Below are positions 40,239 through 49,005 of a stretch of DNA of 64,000 nucleotides, piece after piece (the stretch's first letter is position 1; the number at the start of each line of letters is the position of its first letter). The notes beneath the pieces were generated by a model. It made no database searches. It saw nothing but the letters and a program-made list of their open reading frames with translations, and was not told the origin of the DNA. Source of the DNA: Clostridia bacterium (lineage in GTDB: Bacteria; Bacillota; Clostridia; Oscillospirales; CAG-272). The position numbers and the translations under genes were made by a program. Location: positions 1 to 64,000 of the forward strand of contig JAGAEA010000022.1 of assembly GCA_017613355.1 (NCBI GenBank), in the 5' to 3' direction.

Positions 40239-42134
40239 ATGTTAAAAATAATTCGGTTGCGTTATAGAAGAAAATTGATCCTGTTTGCTTTTGACTTTTT
40301 ATGTTTTTCGGTAATTGCCGCGCTATATTACACCGCTACTCGTTTGATCGATCAAACGCTTCTGTACCAACCAAACAATTATATCATCAACTCCGCCATT
40401 CTGATTGCGTCCGTTCTCGCTTTTCGCATCGGGTTCGGGATCTATTTTAACATTTGGCGCTATACCAGCACCCGTTATAATTTGATGATAATTGTGGCGG
40501 ACGCGTTCGGCGGCGTTTTTGCCATGCTGATCAGCAAAATTGCAGGGCAATATCGCGGAATTTGGTTTTTCGTTACCGTTGCGGCTTTAAATGCGCTTCT
40601 TGCACTTACTTCTCGTTTTTGCTATCGCATTCTCTACAAACATCTCACACAGATCAATGATGTGGATTCCGTCGGAAACAAAATATCGGTCGCTATTGTA
40701 GGAGCAGGACAAACGGGCGTTCTGTTGGCAGAAGAATTGTTATATCATAAGTCCTCCATTTACAAGCCGTTGTTCTTTATTGACCGAGATCATGCAAAAG
40801 TCGGAAATCGGATCGCGGGATTAAAGGTATACTATGAGGATGGAAACATTTTAGATGTCATCCAAAAAAACGGGATTAGTGAAATATTTATTGCCTTGAC
40901 CGATCTGGACAAGGAAAAAACCGCCAATCTTTACCATCTTTACAGTAAAACCTCCTGCAAGATCAAGCTTTACGATATTCCGATCAAAAACATCGGCAGA
41001 AACGAAGGCGAAAACATCAAGCGCGCTTTGCGCGAAATTCAAATCGAGGATTTGTTATTTCGCAAGCCGATTGAAATCAACAACAGCGATACCTATGCGT
41101 TTTACCGTGATAAAGTCGTTTTGGTCACGGGCGGCGGGGGAAGTATCGGCAGTGAGCTTTGCAGACAGATTGCAAAGTGCTCTCCGAAACAACTGATCAT
41201 TTTGGATATTTACGAAAACAATGCCTATGAAATTCAACAGGAGCTTATTCGAAACTATAAAAGCGCCCTTGATTTGAAAGTGGTGATTGCCTCGGTTCGC
41301 GACAGAGCCCGTCTGGATGCAATATTCCAAGAATATCGCCCAGAAATCGTATTCCATGCTGCCGCGCACAAGCATGTCCCCATGATGGAAAACAACGCTT
41401 GCGAAGCAATTAAAAACAATATATTCGGAACGGTTAACGCCGCAGATATGTCAGAAAAATACGGCGTTCAAAAATTCATTTTAATTTCCACCGATAAAGC
41501 AGTCAACCCGACCAACGTGATGGGAGCTTCCAAACGGCTTTGCGAAATGATCATACAAAGCCGCACTGATAGCTCCACCATCTTCTCGGCCGTTCGATTT
41601 GGTAATGTATTGGGTTCCAATGGATCTGTTATCCCGCTTTTTCGAAGCCAAATTGAAGCCGGAGGACCCGTCACCATTACCGACAAGCGAATCGTTCGCT
41701 ACTTTATGACAATACCGGAAGCCAGCCAACTGGTGATCCGAACCGGTGCCATGGCAAAAGGCGGGGAACTCTATGTCCTTGACATGGGAAAACCGATCCT
41801 CATTTATGATCTTGCCATCAACATGATCCGCCTTGCGGGACTGACCCCCAATATAGATATTCAAATCGAGGAGATTGGATTGCGACCGGGTGAAAAGCTC
41901 TACGAGGAGCTTCTGATCAAAGATGAAACTTTGAGTAAAACCGAAGACAACATGATTTTTGTTGAGCAGGACACCTCTCTTCCCCGCATGGAAATCCAGA
42001 AAAAGTTAAACATTTTATCCCGAGTGCTCAAAGAAAGCGAACAAAAAGTCGACTCGACCCCCATTAAGCTCGCTCTGCATGAGATCGTGCCGACTTTTCG
42101 CCCACCGGAAGAAATCAATTGCAACGTAAATTGA
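40239..42134 (+). CDS. membrane nucleoside-diphosphate-sugar 4,6-dehydratase (CapD/PglF type)
   Basis: The 631-residue protein has four N-terminal membrane segments (to about residue 135), a CoA-binding-like Rossmann fold (VAIVGAGQTGVLLAEEL) and a large SDR domain with VLVTGGGGSIGSELCRQI, AAAHKHVPMMENN, STDKAVNP and VMGASKR, where Met replaces the usual catalytic Tyr as in the FlaA1/PglF group. It should convert UDP-GlcNAc to its 4-keto-6-deoxy form, an early step for sugars such as bacillosamine or FucNAc. It stands alone on the plus strand at the left side of the capsule locus, facing the minus-strand operon. Confidence 0.92.
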   Translation: MLKIIRLRYRRKLILFAFDFLCFSVIAALYYTATRLIDQTLLYQPNNYIINSAILIASVLAFRIGFGIYFNIWRYTSTRYNLMIIVADAFGGVFAMLISKIAGQYRGIWFFVTVAALNALLALTSRFCYRILYKHLTQINDVDSVGNKISVAIVGAGQTGVLLAEELLYHKSSIYKPLFFIDRDHAKVGNRIAGLKVYYEDGNILDVIQKNGISEIFIALTDLDKEKTANLYHLYSKTSCKIKLYDIPIKNIGRNEGENIKRALREIQIEDLLFRKPIEINNSDTYAFYRDKVVLVTGGGGSIGSELCRQIAKCSPKQLIILDIYENNAYEIQQELIRNYKSALDLKVVIASVRDRARLDAIFQEYRPEIVFHAAAHKHVPMMENNACEAIKNNIFGTVNAADMSEKYGVQKFILISTDKAVNPTNVMGASKRLCEMIIQSRTDSSTIFSAVRFGNVLGSNGSVIPLFRSQIEAGGPVTITDKRIVRYFMTIPEASQLVIRTGAMAKGGELYVLDMGKPILIYDLAINMIRLAGLTPNIDIQIEEIGLRPGEKLYEELLIKDETLSKTEDNMIFVEQDTSLPRMEIQKKLNILSRVLKESEQKVDSTPIKLALHEIVPTFRPPEEINCNVN

Positions 42135-42748
42135 CTTCAAAGTTTAGACAGATTAATTATTGAATTATTGACGAATGAGCTTGGAAATATACCAGGCTCA
42201 TTTCTTATGTAACCTAAGTAAAAACCACTTTAACAGCGCCAATCGTCAAAACATCTTAGACAAAAAATGAATAAAACAAATTTACCCACAGCTTTTTAAT
42301 ATAATTATGTACTGTTCTAAAATCTTGTTTTCTCCAGCCAAAACTATGCATTCAATATAAAATTATTGAGCAATGCAGATAATTAGTTTTTTTAATGCAA
42401 CATCTGTAAATGCATTTTGCGTACAAACATTGATGAGAACATCGCATTCATTTGCCAAATTTTTTAACTCTTGTTTATATTCCTTTTTTGCCAAGATCAA
42501 AACCATTTTTTGTCTTTCAAGTTTTATAGGGCATTCCGATTTTACCGGATTTTCGGGGACGCTGAAAGACGGCGAAAACCCGCACGGTTGAGCCGTTTCC
42601 AGCCGTTTTCACATTCGAACCGCTTCCCCACGTTTTTGCAAATCCCGCCAATTCTAATGGATTTTTCCAATGATTTTAGAAAAAGCGTTAGAAAGAGGAA
42701 AATTCGGAAAGTCGGGGCTATCCGCGCGGCGGCCGCGTCCGGAAAGGA
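42135..42748. other. gene-free spacer at the convergence of the capsule locus
   Basis: These 614 bases, AT-rich up to about 42540 and GC-rich after, hold no frame with codon use and a ribosome site that I would accept. A short plus-strand frame at 42373-42591 is low-complexity and unconvincing. I see no clear terminator of the capD-like gene, only weak hairpins. Confidence 0.5.
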
Positions 42749-42844
42749 TCAATCCGACTTGTGAACCTGAAACAAACACATGGTAAACACGCCAAACATA
42801 CCGCCCAACCACAGCCCGAGCAGAAAAACAAGCGCCAGTTTCAC
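42749..42844 (-). CDS. 31-residue membrane peptide, DUF3789-like
   Basis: After GGAGGTGAGGTTTC, a GTG start opens a frame reading KLALVFLLGLWLGGMFGVFT, then MCLFQVHKSD and a TGA stop. One hydrophobic helix with GxxxG spacing and a short polar tail is the whole protein. That fits the tiny DUF3789 family (an early K-L, then GGxFGV), whose function is unknown and which often travels with mobile elements. The strong ribosome site makes it believable despite the size. It lies downstream of the nucleotidyltransferase gene on the same strand. Confidence 0.65.
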   Translation of the reverse strand: MKLALVFLLGLWLGGMFGVFTMCLFQVHKSD

Positions 42845-42936
42845 GAAACCTCACCTCCATCATTCGGTGGTGATTATTGTGCCCAGGTATCGACTGCGGC
42901 ATACGTTCGGACGGTTTCGGATTTCATTTGTTTTTT

Positions 42937-44076
42937 CTATTTCAATCCCACAGCACGCAAAAGTTCTTCCGTGGAACGGATCTTGTTCGGATCCTGGTTC
43001 ATTGTGGCTTTCCAACGCGAGCGCACTCGTTTGCGATTCTTTCCGAACAGTTTGGAGAAGAACCGATGAATGTAGCAGAACAGCAATAAAATTTTGTGCT
43101 TGCGCAGACTGGGGTACAGCACCCGCATCGTCCGAAAAGGCGGAAAAGCCATGCTCCAAAGATAGCGGAATTTTCCTTTTTTCCGCACAGCCCCCGCCGC
43201 GTTGCTGTTTTCCGAGTTTCCGTAAACACCGCCGGAAAGGATATAGGATTCCATCTGCCGCGTCAAGTCGGTGTGTTCCTTCCCTTCCAGCCAGACGTCT
43301 GTCAGGTCATTCACAGCAAGATAGAAGGAAATCAAATCGCATTTGCGTAACAACGGCAGGATCTTCTCGTCCACACAATACCCGTTTTTCCGCAGGATCC
43401 AAAGATCCAGAAACGGCTTGATCCCGCAACCGCCCGCAACAAAATGGTAACTCATGTGGGCAATATGGTGGAACAGGTAAAACTCCGGCGTTTCACGGTA
43501 CTCCATATCATCGATTTTTTCGATGTGTTTCCACACGTCGGAAAGCAAGCCGTCGATCTGCTCCATGTTCTCCTGAATATTGAAATGGAGTTCCAGATGT
43601 ACACCACCGTAGAAGAAAGATTGATCGTGGTAGTTCCGTACTCCATCGGTCGTAAACCCGACGTCGGTCAATTCCTGTGACGCCTTTTCAAGATCGTCCT
43701 CGTGGATCAGAATGTCAATATCGCAACTGGTCCGCATCCACGGCTCCGGGTAAAACGAACGGATAACCGCGCCTTTGAGCGGCACAAACGGGATACGACC
43801 ATGTTGTAGCGCCTCGCAAATGCGCTTGGTGGTCGTTGTCAGTTGGATCTCGCGGTAAACGGCCATCATGTGTGCGTTTTCAAATGCCGCACGAATTTTT
43901 TCGTCCTCCGACAACAGATGGTTCTTGGAGAGCGCATCCGCCGCTAAATGCGCCATGTCATGGTGCTTGGCGAGTCGGTAAAGCGCGACAGGGTCAAAGG
44001 AAAAGTCCCCCTCCGGCAACGACGTGCCGCAGATTTCATATTGTAACAGATGGAACAAAACTTGTTCGGTCGTCAT
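42937..44076 (-). CDS. nucleotidyltransferase-fold family protein (capsule operon)
   Basis: The 379-residue protein has the nucleotidyltransferase_5-like pattern: FVPLKGAVIRSFYPEP, MRTSCDIDILIHEDDLEKA with an acidic metal site, then VHLELHFNI and FHHIAHMSYHFVAGG. The C terminus is basic with RKHKILLLF. Members of this family occur often in capsule and glycopeptide clusters but lack a known reaction. It is the last main gene of the operon begun by capE, 40 bases after capF. Confidence 0.8.
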   Translation of the reverse strand: MTTEQVLFHLLQYEICGTSLPEGDFSFDPVALYRLAKHHDMAHLAADALSKNHLLSEDEKIRAAFENAHMMAVYREIQLTTTTKRICEALQHGRIPFVPLKGAVIRSFYPEPWMRTSCDIDILIHEDDLEKASQELTDVGFTTDGVRNYHDQSFFYGGVHLELHFNIQENMEQIDGLLSDVWKHIEKIDDMEYRETPEFYLFHHIAHMSYHFVAGGCGIKPFLDLWILRKNGYCVDEKILPLLRKCDLISFYLAVNDLTDVWLEGKEHTDLTRQMESYILSGGVYGNSENSNAAGAVRKKGKFRYLWSMAFPPFRTMRVLYPSLRKHKILLLFCYIHRFFSKLFGKNRKRVRSRWKATMNQDPNKIRSTEELLRAVGLK

Positions 44077-44116
44077 CGGAAAAAGGACTCCTTTCTGCTG
44101 AAACTTTTCACCGATT

Positions 44117-45316
44117 TTATTCTTTTACAACCTCAAAAAACGTATCCGGTCGATCCTTGTTGAAAATCTCGTTACAGGTCATCACGGTCACGAGGTTTTC
44201 GGTTTCGGATAGGTTGATGATGTTATGCGTCCAACCGGGGATCATATAAACCGCCTCGATCTTGTCACCGCTCACCTCAAACTCCACGAACTCGCCGGTG
44301 TTGATGTTCCGCTCCTGGATCAGCCCGTGTCCGCTGACAACGATGAACTGCTCCCATTTGGAGTTGTGCCAATGGTTACCCTTCGTAATGCCCGGCTTGG
44401 AAATGTTGATGGACACCTGCCCGCAATCGAGCGTGTGGACCAGTTCGGTGAAACTTCCGCGGTCGTCTACGTTCATTTTCAGGACATACTTGAACTTCTC
44501 TTTCGGCAGATAGGAAAGATAGAGCGAAAACAGTTTCTTCGCAAAACTGCCGTCCGGCATTTTCGGGATCATCAAAGTTGCCGGCTGCGCCTTGAATTCC
44601 TGCAACAGGTCGACGATCTCTCCAAGCGTGACCTTGTGCGTGACCGGGACGAAACAGAACCTGCCGTCCGCCTGCGGGACGGTCTCCACGCCGTCGAACT
44701 CGCAATGGCATTCCTTCCCTTCCAGCAGGTCGAACATCCCTTCCACAAGGTCGTCGATGTAGAGGAGTTCCAACTCGGTGGAGCGGTCGTTCACCGTGAA
44801 GGGCTCGTCGTTGGCGACCGCCCAACAGAAGGTGGAAACCGCGCTGTTGTACTTCGGGCGGCTATGCCCCATCAGGTTCGGGAAACGGTAGACAGCGACC
44901 TTCACGCCGTTCTCCTTCCCATAGTCGAAAAACAGATCCTCGCCCGCCTTTTTGCTCCTGCCGTACTCGGAATTGCCGAACCGACCGGCGAGCGTCGCCT
45001 GAATGGACGACGAGAGCATGATGGGGGCTTTGTTGCCGTGCTTTTTCAGCGTTTCCAGAAGCGTGGAAGCGAAGCCGAAATTCCCTTTCATGAAATCCTC
45101 GGGATTTTCGGGACGGTTCACCCCGGCAAGGTTGAAGACGAAATCGCACTTTGAGCAATACGCGTCCAGCATCTTTTCGTCGCCGAGGTCGTATTCAAAA
45201 ATATCTTCAATACAGAGGTTCGGGCGAGTCTTGTTTTTGCCGTCGCGGATGTTTTTCAGGTTGTTGACCAAAGCGGTCCCGACCATGCCGCGAGCGCCTG
45301 TGACAAGGATTTTCAT
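44117..45316 (-). CDS. capF: UDP-2-acetamido-2,6-dideoxy-hexulose reductase, UDP-FucNAc synthesis
   Basis: CapF is a two-domain enzyme. The 399-residue protein shows an N-terminal SDR domain (MKILVTGARGMVGTAL, then FVFNLAGVNRPENPEDFM, a SSSIQATL strand and YGRSKKAGEDLFF with Tyr and Lys) and a C-terminal cupin domain (ISKPGITKGNHWHNSKWEQFIVV, VYMIPGWTHNIINLS). It epimerises and reduces the CapE product towards UDP-N-acetyl-L-talosamine, which CapG turns into UDP-L-FucNAc. The start at 45316 matches the conserved N terminus. It lies in the same operon as capE and capG. Confidence 0.94.
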   Translation of the reverse strand: MKILVTGARGMVGTALVNNLKNIRDGKNKTRPNLCIEDIFEYDLGDEKMLDAYCSKCDFVFNLAGVNRPENPEDFMKGNFGFASTLLETLKKHGNKAPIMLSSSIQATLAGRFGNSEYGRSKKAGEDLFFDYGKENGVKVAVYRFPNLMGHSRPKYNSAVSTFCWAVANDEPFTVNDRSTELELLYIDDLVEGMFDLLEGKECHCEFDGVETVPQADGRFCFVPVTHKVTLGEIVDLLQEFKAQPATLMIPKMPDGSFAKKLFSLYLSYLPKEKFKYVLKMNVDDRGSFTELVHTLDCGQVSINISKPGITKGNHWHNSKWEQFIVVSGHGLIQERNINTGEFVEFEVSGDKIEAVYMIPGWTHNIINLSETENLVTVMTCNEIFNKDRPDTFFEVVKE

Positions 45317-45373
45317 TGATCTTTTCTCCATATTTTTTGTTGCACGGAATGGCCGCACCTCTCGACGGTCCGA

Positions 45374-46381
45374 TCAGGAATTGAAGATCAGTTCGTCAAA
45401 AGAACAGCCGCTCGCGCTTTTCACGATCCCGTATGCGGTCAGTAAAACCAACCGATAGAGCCGTTCACGGTCAATGCCGACACAGTTCGGGATCGATTTG
45501 AGCAGTTTTTCGGCAGACGGATGAAACGAACCGGACGTCAGAAAGATGCCGCGCGATCCGTTTTTGACGTTGACCGCACCCCAGAACTCGCGGATCTCTT
45601 TTTCGGTGGTTTGCGTGTTTTCCCTGCATTTTGTCTGGATCATCAGATGTTCCACAAAGCCGAGATCGTCAACGGTCACCATTTCAATATCAACGCCGCC
45701 GTCCATACTCCCGCCGGTCACCTCGCAGGAAGAAACCGCGCGTCCCGTCATTTGATAATACTTTTCCAATAGGTTGGCGCAATAACGTTCAAAGAATGCG
45801 CCGCCTTTGAGGTGGATCCGCTCAAAGAACGCCTTTTGAAATTCCGCCTCTGGTCGGAACTCCTTCCAGACCGCGACCGAATCGGCTTCTTTCGGGAGAG
45901 AATACAGATCCCCTTCCAGTTTCACTTTCTGTTCGGAGAGCATTTGGGTCAACAGTTGTCCGGCGATCCCTTTCAGTTCGTTATCATCCTTCAACGACTT
46001 TGTTTGAACCGTTCCGAAGTGATTTTGCAACGCGGAATACAAGTCCTTCTTTTTCATCGGATTTCGTCCGAGTAAACGAAGGATCTCTTTTTTATATTGT
46101 TGCGTTCCCACAACAATCAATTTTTCTTTGGTCAGAAAATATTCGTCGTTTTGCTTGGCAACGTCGCCGGACGCGACCAGATCATTGAGCGCCGTTCCGA
46201 TGTAACTGCGAATGAGACCATTTTTCGAGTTTGGACTTTTATTTGCCAGTTCCTTTTCGGAAAGGCCGTAAAGTTTTGCTGTCCCATCCAAGATCCGGGC
46301 GCGTGTGGCTTTCCCTTCCTGATCGATAAACGCGGTCAACTTCTCCACGACCGACTGTTTTTCCTTCTCGCTGATTTTCAT
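45374..46381 (-). CDS. Mrr-like restriction endonuclease-fold protein
   Basis: The 335-residue protein ends in a domain of the Mrr_cat type: GGAFFERYCANLLEKYY, then SMDGGVDIEMVTVDD and HLMIQTKC, that is, the D ... QxK core of the PD-(D/E)xK fold. The N-terminal 180 residues form a helical region with wHTH character (DGTAKLYGLSEKELAN, SYIGTALNDLVASGDVAK), which could bind DNA. Mrr enzymes cut modified DNA. It stands, co-directional and 18 bases after capG, in the middle of the UDP-FucNAc operon, an odd place for a nuclease. It may be a cargo gene, or a defence gene sharing the capsule promoter. Confidence 0.85.
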   Translation of the reverse strand: MKISEKEKQSVVEKLTAFIDQEGKATRARILDGTAKLYGLSEKELANKSPNSKNGLIRSYIGTALNDLVASGDVAKQNDEYFLTKEKLIVVGTQQYKKEILRLLGRNPMKKKDLYSALQNHFGTVQTKSLKDDNELKGIAGQLLTQMLSEQKVKLEGDLYSLPKEADSVAVWKEFRPEAEFQKAFFERIHLKGGAFFERYCANLLEKYYQMTGRAVSSCEVTGGSMDGGVDIEMVTVDDLGFVEHLMIQTKCRENTQTTEKEIREFWGAVNVKNGSRGIFLTSGSFHPSAEKLLKSIPNCVGIDRERLYRLVLLTAYGIVKSASGCSFDELIFNS

Positions 46382-46399
46382 TTTGATCTACCCGTGAAG

Positions 46400-47572
46400 T
46401 CAGTTTTCTTTTCTCCAAACCATCTTATTGACAACGCCCACGTAGGACTGGATGATCTTGACTACCTTCGAGGATACGTTCTCCTCGATATAGTCCGGCA
46501 CGGGGATGCCGTAGTCGCCGTTGCGGTTCATCTCCACGGCGGTATCCACCGATTGGATCAAACCCCTCTCGTCAATGCCGGAGAGGATGAAACAAGCCTT
46601 GTCCAGCGCTTCGGGGCGCTCGGTGGACGTGCGGATACAGACCGCCGGGAACGGTTTGCCGATGCTCGTGAAGAAACTGCTCTCCTCGGGGAGCGTTCCG
46701 CTGTCGGACACCACGCAAAAAGCGTTCATTTGCAGGCAGTTGTAGTCGTGGAACCCCAAAGGTTCATGTTGGATCACGCGTTTGTCAAGTTGGAAACCGC
46801 TCGCTTCGAGGCGCTTGCGGCTGCGCGGATGGCAGGAATAGAGGATGGGAAGGTCGTACTTCTCCGCCATCTTGTTAATCGCCGTGAACAGGCTGACAAA
46901 GTTCTTTTCGGTGTCAATGTTCTCCTCGCGGTGGGCGGAGAGCAGGATGTACTTCCCTTTTTTCAGTCCCAAACGCTTGTGGATGTCGCTTGCCTCGATC
47001 TCGGCAAGGTTGTTGCGCAAAACTTCTGCCATCGGGCTACCCGTTACATAGGTCCGCTCCTTCGGCAGACCGCATTCGGCCAGATAGCGGCGGGCGTGTT
47101 CGGAATACGCCATGTTGACGTCGCTGATGATGTCCACGATCCGGCGGTTGGTTTCCTCGGGCAGGCACTCGTCCTTGCAGCGGTTTCCCGCTTCCATGTG
47201 GAAGATCGGAATATGCAGCCGCTTTGCGCCGATGACCGACAGACAGGAGTTCGTGTCACCCAGAACGAGGACGGCGTCCGGCTTGATCTCTGCCATCAAC
47301 TTGTAGGACTTGGAAATAATGTTGCCGCAAGTTTCGCCCAGGTCGGCGCCGACCGCATCCAGATAGACTTCGGGATCGGCAAGTTTCAGATCCTTGAAGA
47401 ACACACCGTTGAGGTTGTAGTCATAGTTCTGACCGGTGTGGGCAAGGATCGTATCAAAGTAGGTGCGGCACTTTGTGATCACCGCCGCGAGCCGGATGAT
47501 CTCCGGCCGTGTGCCGACGATGATGAGCAGTTTCAATTTGCCGTTTTCTTTCCACTTCACGTTTTCAAACAT
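46400..47572 (-). CDS. capG: UDP-N-acetylglucosamine 2-epimerase family, UDP-FucNAc synthesis
   Basis: The 390-residue protein is a non-hydrolysing UDP-GlcNAc 2-epimerase: KLLIIVGTRPEIIRLAAVI, HTGQNYD, VLGDTNS, HMEAGNRCKDECLPEETNRRI, LSAHREENI and SDSGTLPEES are the conserved blocks. In a capE-capG-capF context it should catalyse the C2 epimerisation to UDP-L-FucNAc. The start at 47572 is one base after the capE stop, with GGAG 8 bases upstream. An Mrr-like gene follows. Confidence 0.93.
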   Translation of the reverse strand: MFENVKWKENGKLKLLIIVGTRPEIIRLAAVITKCRTYFDTILAHTGQNYDYNLNGVFFKDLKLADPEVYLDAVGADLGETCGNIISKSYKLMAEIKPDAVLVLGDTNSCLSVIGAKRLHIPIFHMEAGNRCKDECLPEETNRRIVDIISDVNMAYSEHARRYLAECGLPKERTYVTGSPMAEVLRNNLAEIEASDIHKRLGLKKGKYILLSAHREENIDTEKNFVSLFTAINKMAEKYDLPILYSCHPRSRKRLEASGFQLDKRVIQHEPLGFHDYNCLQMNAFCVVSDSGTLPEESSFFTSIGKPFPAVCIRTSTERPEALDKACFILSGIDERGLIQSVDTAVEMNRNGDYGIPVPDYIEENVSSKVVKIIQSYVGVVNKMVWRKEN

Positions 47573-47573
47573 T

Positions 47574-48782
47574 TCATTTCTCCTCGGCAAGGCGGTCCTT
47601 GATATACTGCAAGGACGCGATTTTGGCTTTGGTTTCTTCCAAATTCAGGCGGCGGGTGTTATTCGAGTTGAATTCGGTCAGCGTATTCCGTTTTTCGTCG
47701 CCTTCCTTGAAATATTTATCGTAGTTCAAACCACGGTTGTCCGCCGGAACACGATAGAAATTGCCCATGTCGATGGCTTTGGCGCACTCCTCATTCGTCA
47801 AGAGCGTTTCATACATTTTCTCACCGTGGCGGATCCCGATGACCTTGATGTCCTCTTTCTTGCCGCCGAATAATTCGCAAACGGCTTCCGCCTGGGTCTG
47901 AATGGTACAGGCAGGCGCTTTCTGGATCAGAAGGTCGCCGTTTTCTCCGTGTTCAAAAGCAAACAGAACGAGATCGACTGCTTCGTCAAGCGACATGATG
48001 AAACGGGTCATGGAAGGCTCGGTGAGAGTGATGGGATTTCCCGCCCGGATCTGGTCGATCCAAAGCGGAATGACAGACCCACGCGAACACATGACGTTGC
48101 CGTAACGGGTGCAGCAGATCCGGGTGTTGCCGCTGTTCCTGGATTTCGCAATGGCAACCTTTTCTTCGATTGCTTTCGTGATTCCCATCGCGTTGATCGG
48201 GTATGCGGCTTTATCGGTCGATAAGCAAATTACGCACTTTACGCCTTCTTCAATCGCGGCGGTCAAGATGTTGTCCGTTCCAATGATATTGGTTTTCACG
48301 GCTTCCATCGGGAAGAATTCGCAGGAAGGAACCTGCTTCAACGCGGCAGCGTGGAAGATATAGTCCACACCTTTCATAACGCTGCGGCAGGACTCCAAAG
48401 AGCGAACGTCACCGATGTAGAATTTGATTTTTTGGAAATGCTCCGGGTATTTCGCCTGGTATTCGTGGCGCATATCATCCTGCTTCTTTTCGTCCCGCGA
48501 GAAAATGCGGATCTCACCGATGTCGGTCGTCAGAAAGCGGTTGAGAACGGCGTTTCCGAAAGATCCGGTGCCGCCGGTGATCAGCAACACCTTCCCTTTC
48601 AAGATGTTGGTGTCGTTGTCTGCGTATTCTTTCAGGAGTTCCTTGATTCTTTGAAGTTTGAGCTGATCGGCAAGGTCTTCATCACTTTCATAGGATACGA
48701 AGGAACGAAGCGAGGTCTTTGTGATCTCAGCAGCTTCCTTTTGCGTCAGATTGCACATTTTCCTGAGTTCTTTTAAGGTCAT
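47574..48782 (-). CDS. capE: UDP-GlcNAc 4,6-dehydratase with N-terminal helix-turn-helix
   Basis: The 402-residue protein consists of a short N-terminal XRE-like helix-turn-helix (residues 1-55: LKELRKMCNLTQKEAAEITK and the FVSYES segment) and a CapE/FnlA-type SDR (LLITGGTGSFGNAVLNRF, FHAAALKQVPSCEFFPMEAV, STDKAAYP, NAMGITKAIEEK with the Met-x-x-x-Lys site, GIRHGEKMYETLL). CapE makes the first intermediate of UDP-L-FucNAc. The usual enzyme is about 340 residues, so the HTH is an addition. It is the first gene of the operon, and a palindrome (48830-48842) overlaps the -35 of its own promoter, so autoregulation is possible. Confidence 0.93.
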   Translation of the reverse strand: MTLKELRKMCNLTQKEAAEITKTSLRSFVSYESDEDLADQLKLQRIKELLKEYADNDTNILKGKVLLITGGTGSFGNAVLNRFLTTDIGEIRIFSRDEKKQDDMRHEYQAKYPEHFQKIKFYIGDVRSLESCRSVMKGVDYIFHAAALKQVPSCEFFPMEAVKTNIIGTDNILTAAIEEGVKCVICLSTDKAAYPINAMGITKAIEEKVAIAKSRNSGNTRICCTRYGNVMCSRGSVIPLWIDQIRAGNPITLTEPSMTRFIMSLDEAVDLVLFAFEHGENGDLLIQKAPACTIQTQAEAVCELFGGKKEDIKVIGIRHGEKMYETLLTNEECAKAIDMGNFYRVPADNRGLNYDKYFKEGDEKRNTLTEFNSNNTRRLNLEETKAKIASLQYIKDRLAEEK

Positions 48783-48814
48783 AACAAAATGCCTCCATAA
48801 TATCTTACAGAGGC

Positions 48815-48843
48815 ATTATATCACAAATGTGCAAATTTTGCAA
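48815..48843 (-). promoter_or_regulatory. capE promoter with overlapping palindromic operator candidate
   Basis: On the minus strand TTGCAA (48843-48838), 17 bases, TATAAT (48820-48815). The 13-bp palindrome TGCAAATTTTGCA (48830-48842, plus strand) covers the -35 and part of the spacer, a fitting place for a repressor such as the HTH of CapE. Confidence 0.7.
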
Positions 48844-49005
48844 GTGCTTTGCTGTTTTTTTATCTGCTTTTTTCACTAATTTCTAAAAAAAGCCACCTCT
48901 GCCAGATTGTATGCATTAATGAAATCATCGAGATCTATAGGGCAGCAGGTTATCAGATTTTCATATCCAACGATAACGTCAATAATTACCACCAGGATAC
49001 ACAAC

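Noticed and set aside
42373-42591. Plus-strand frame of 72 residues in the spacer
   Set aside because: Low-complexity Phe/Ser-rich composition and no ribosome site.
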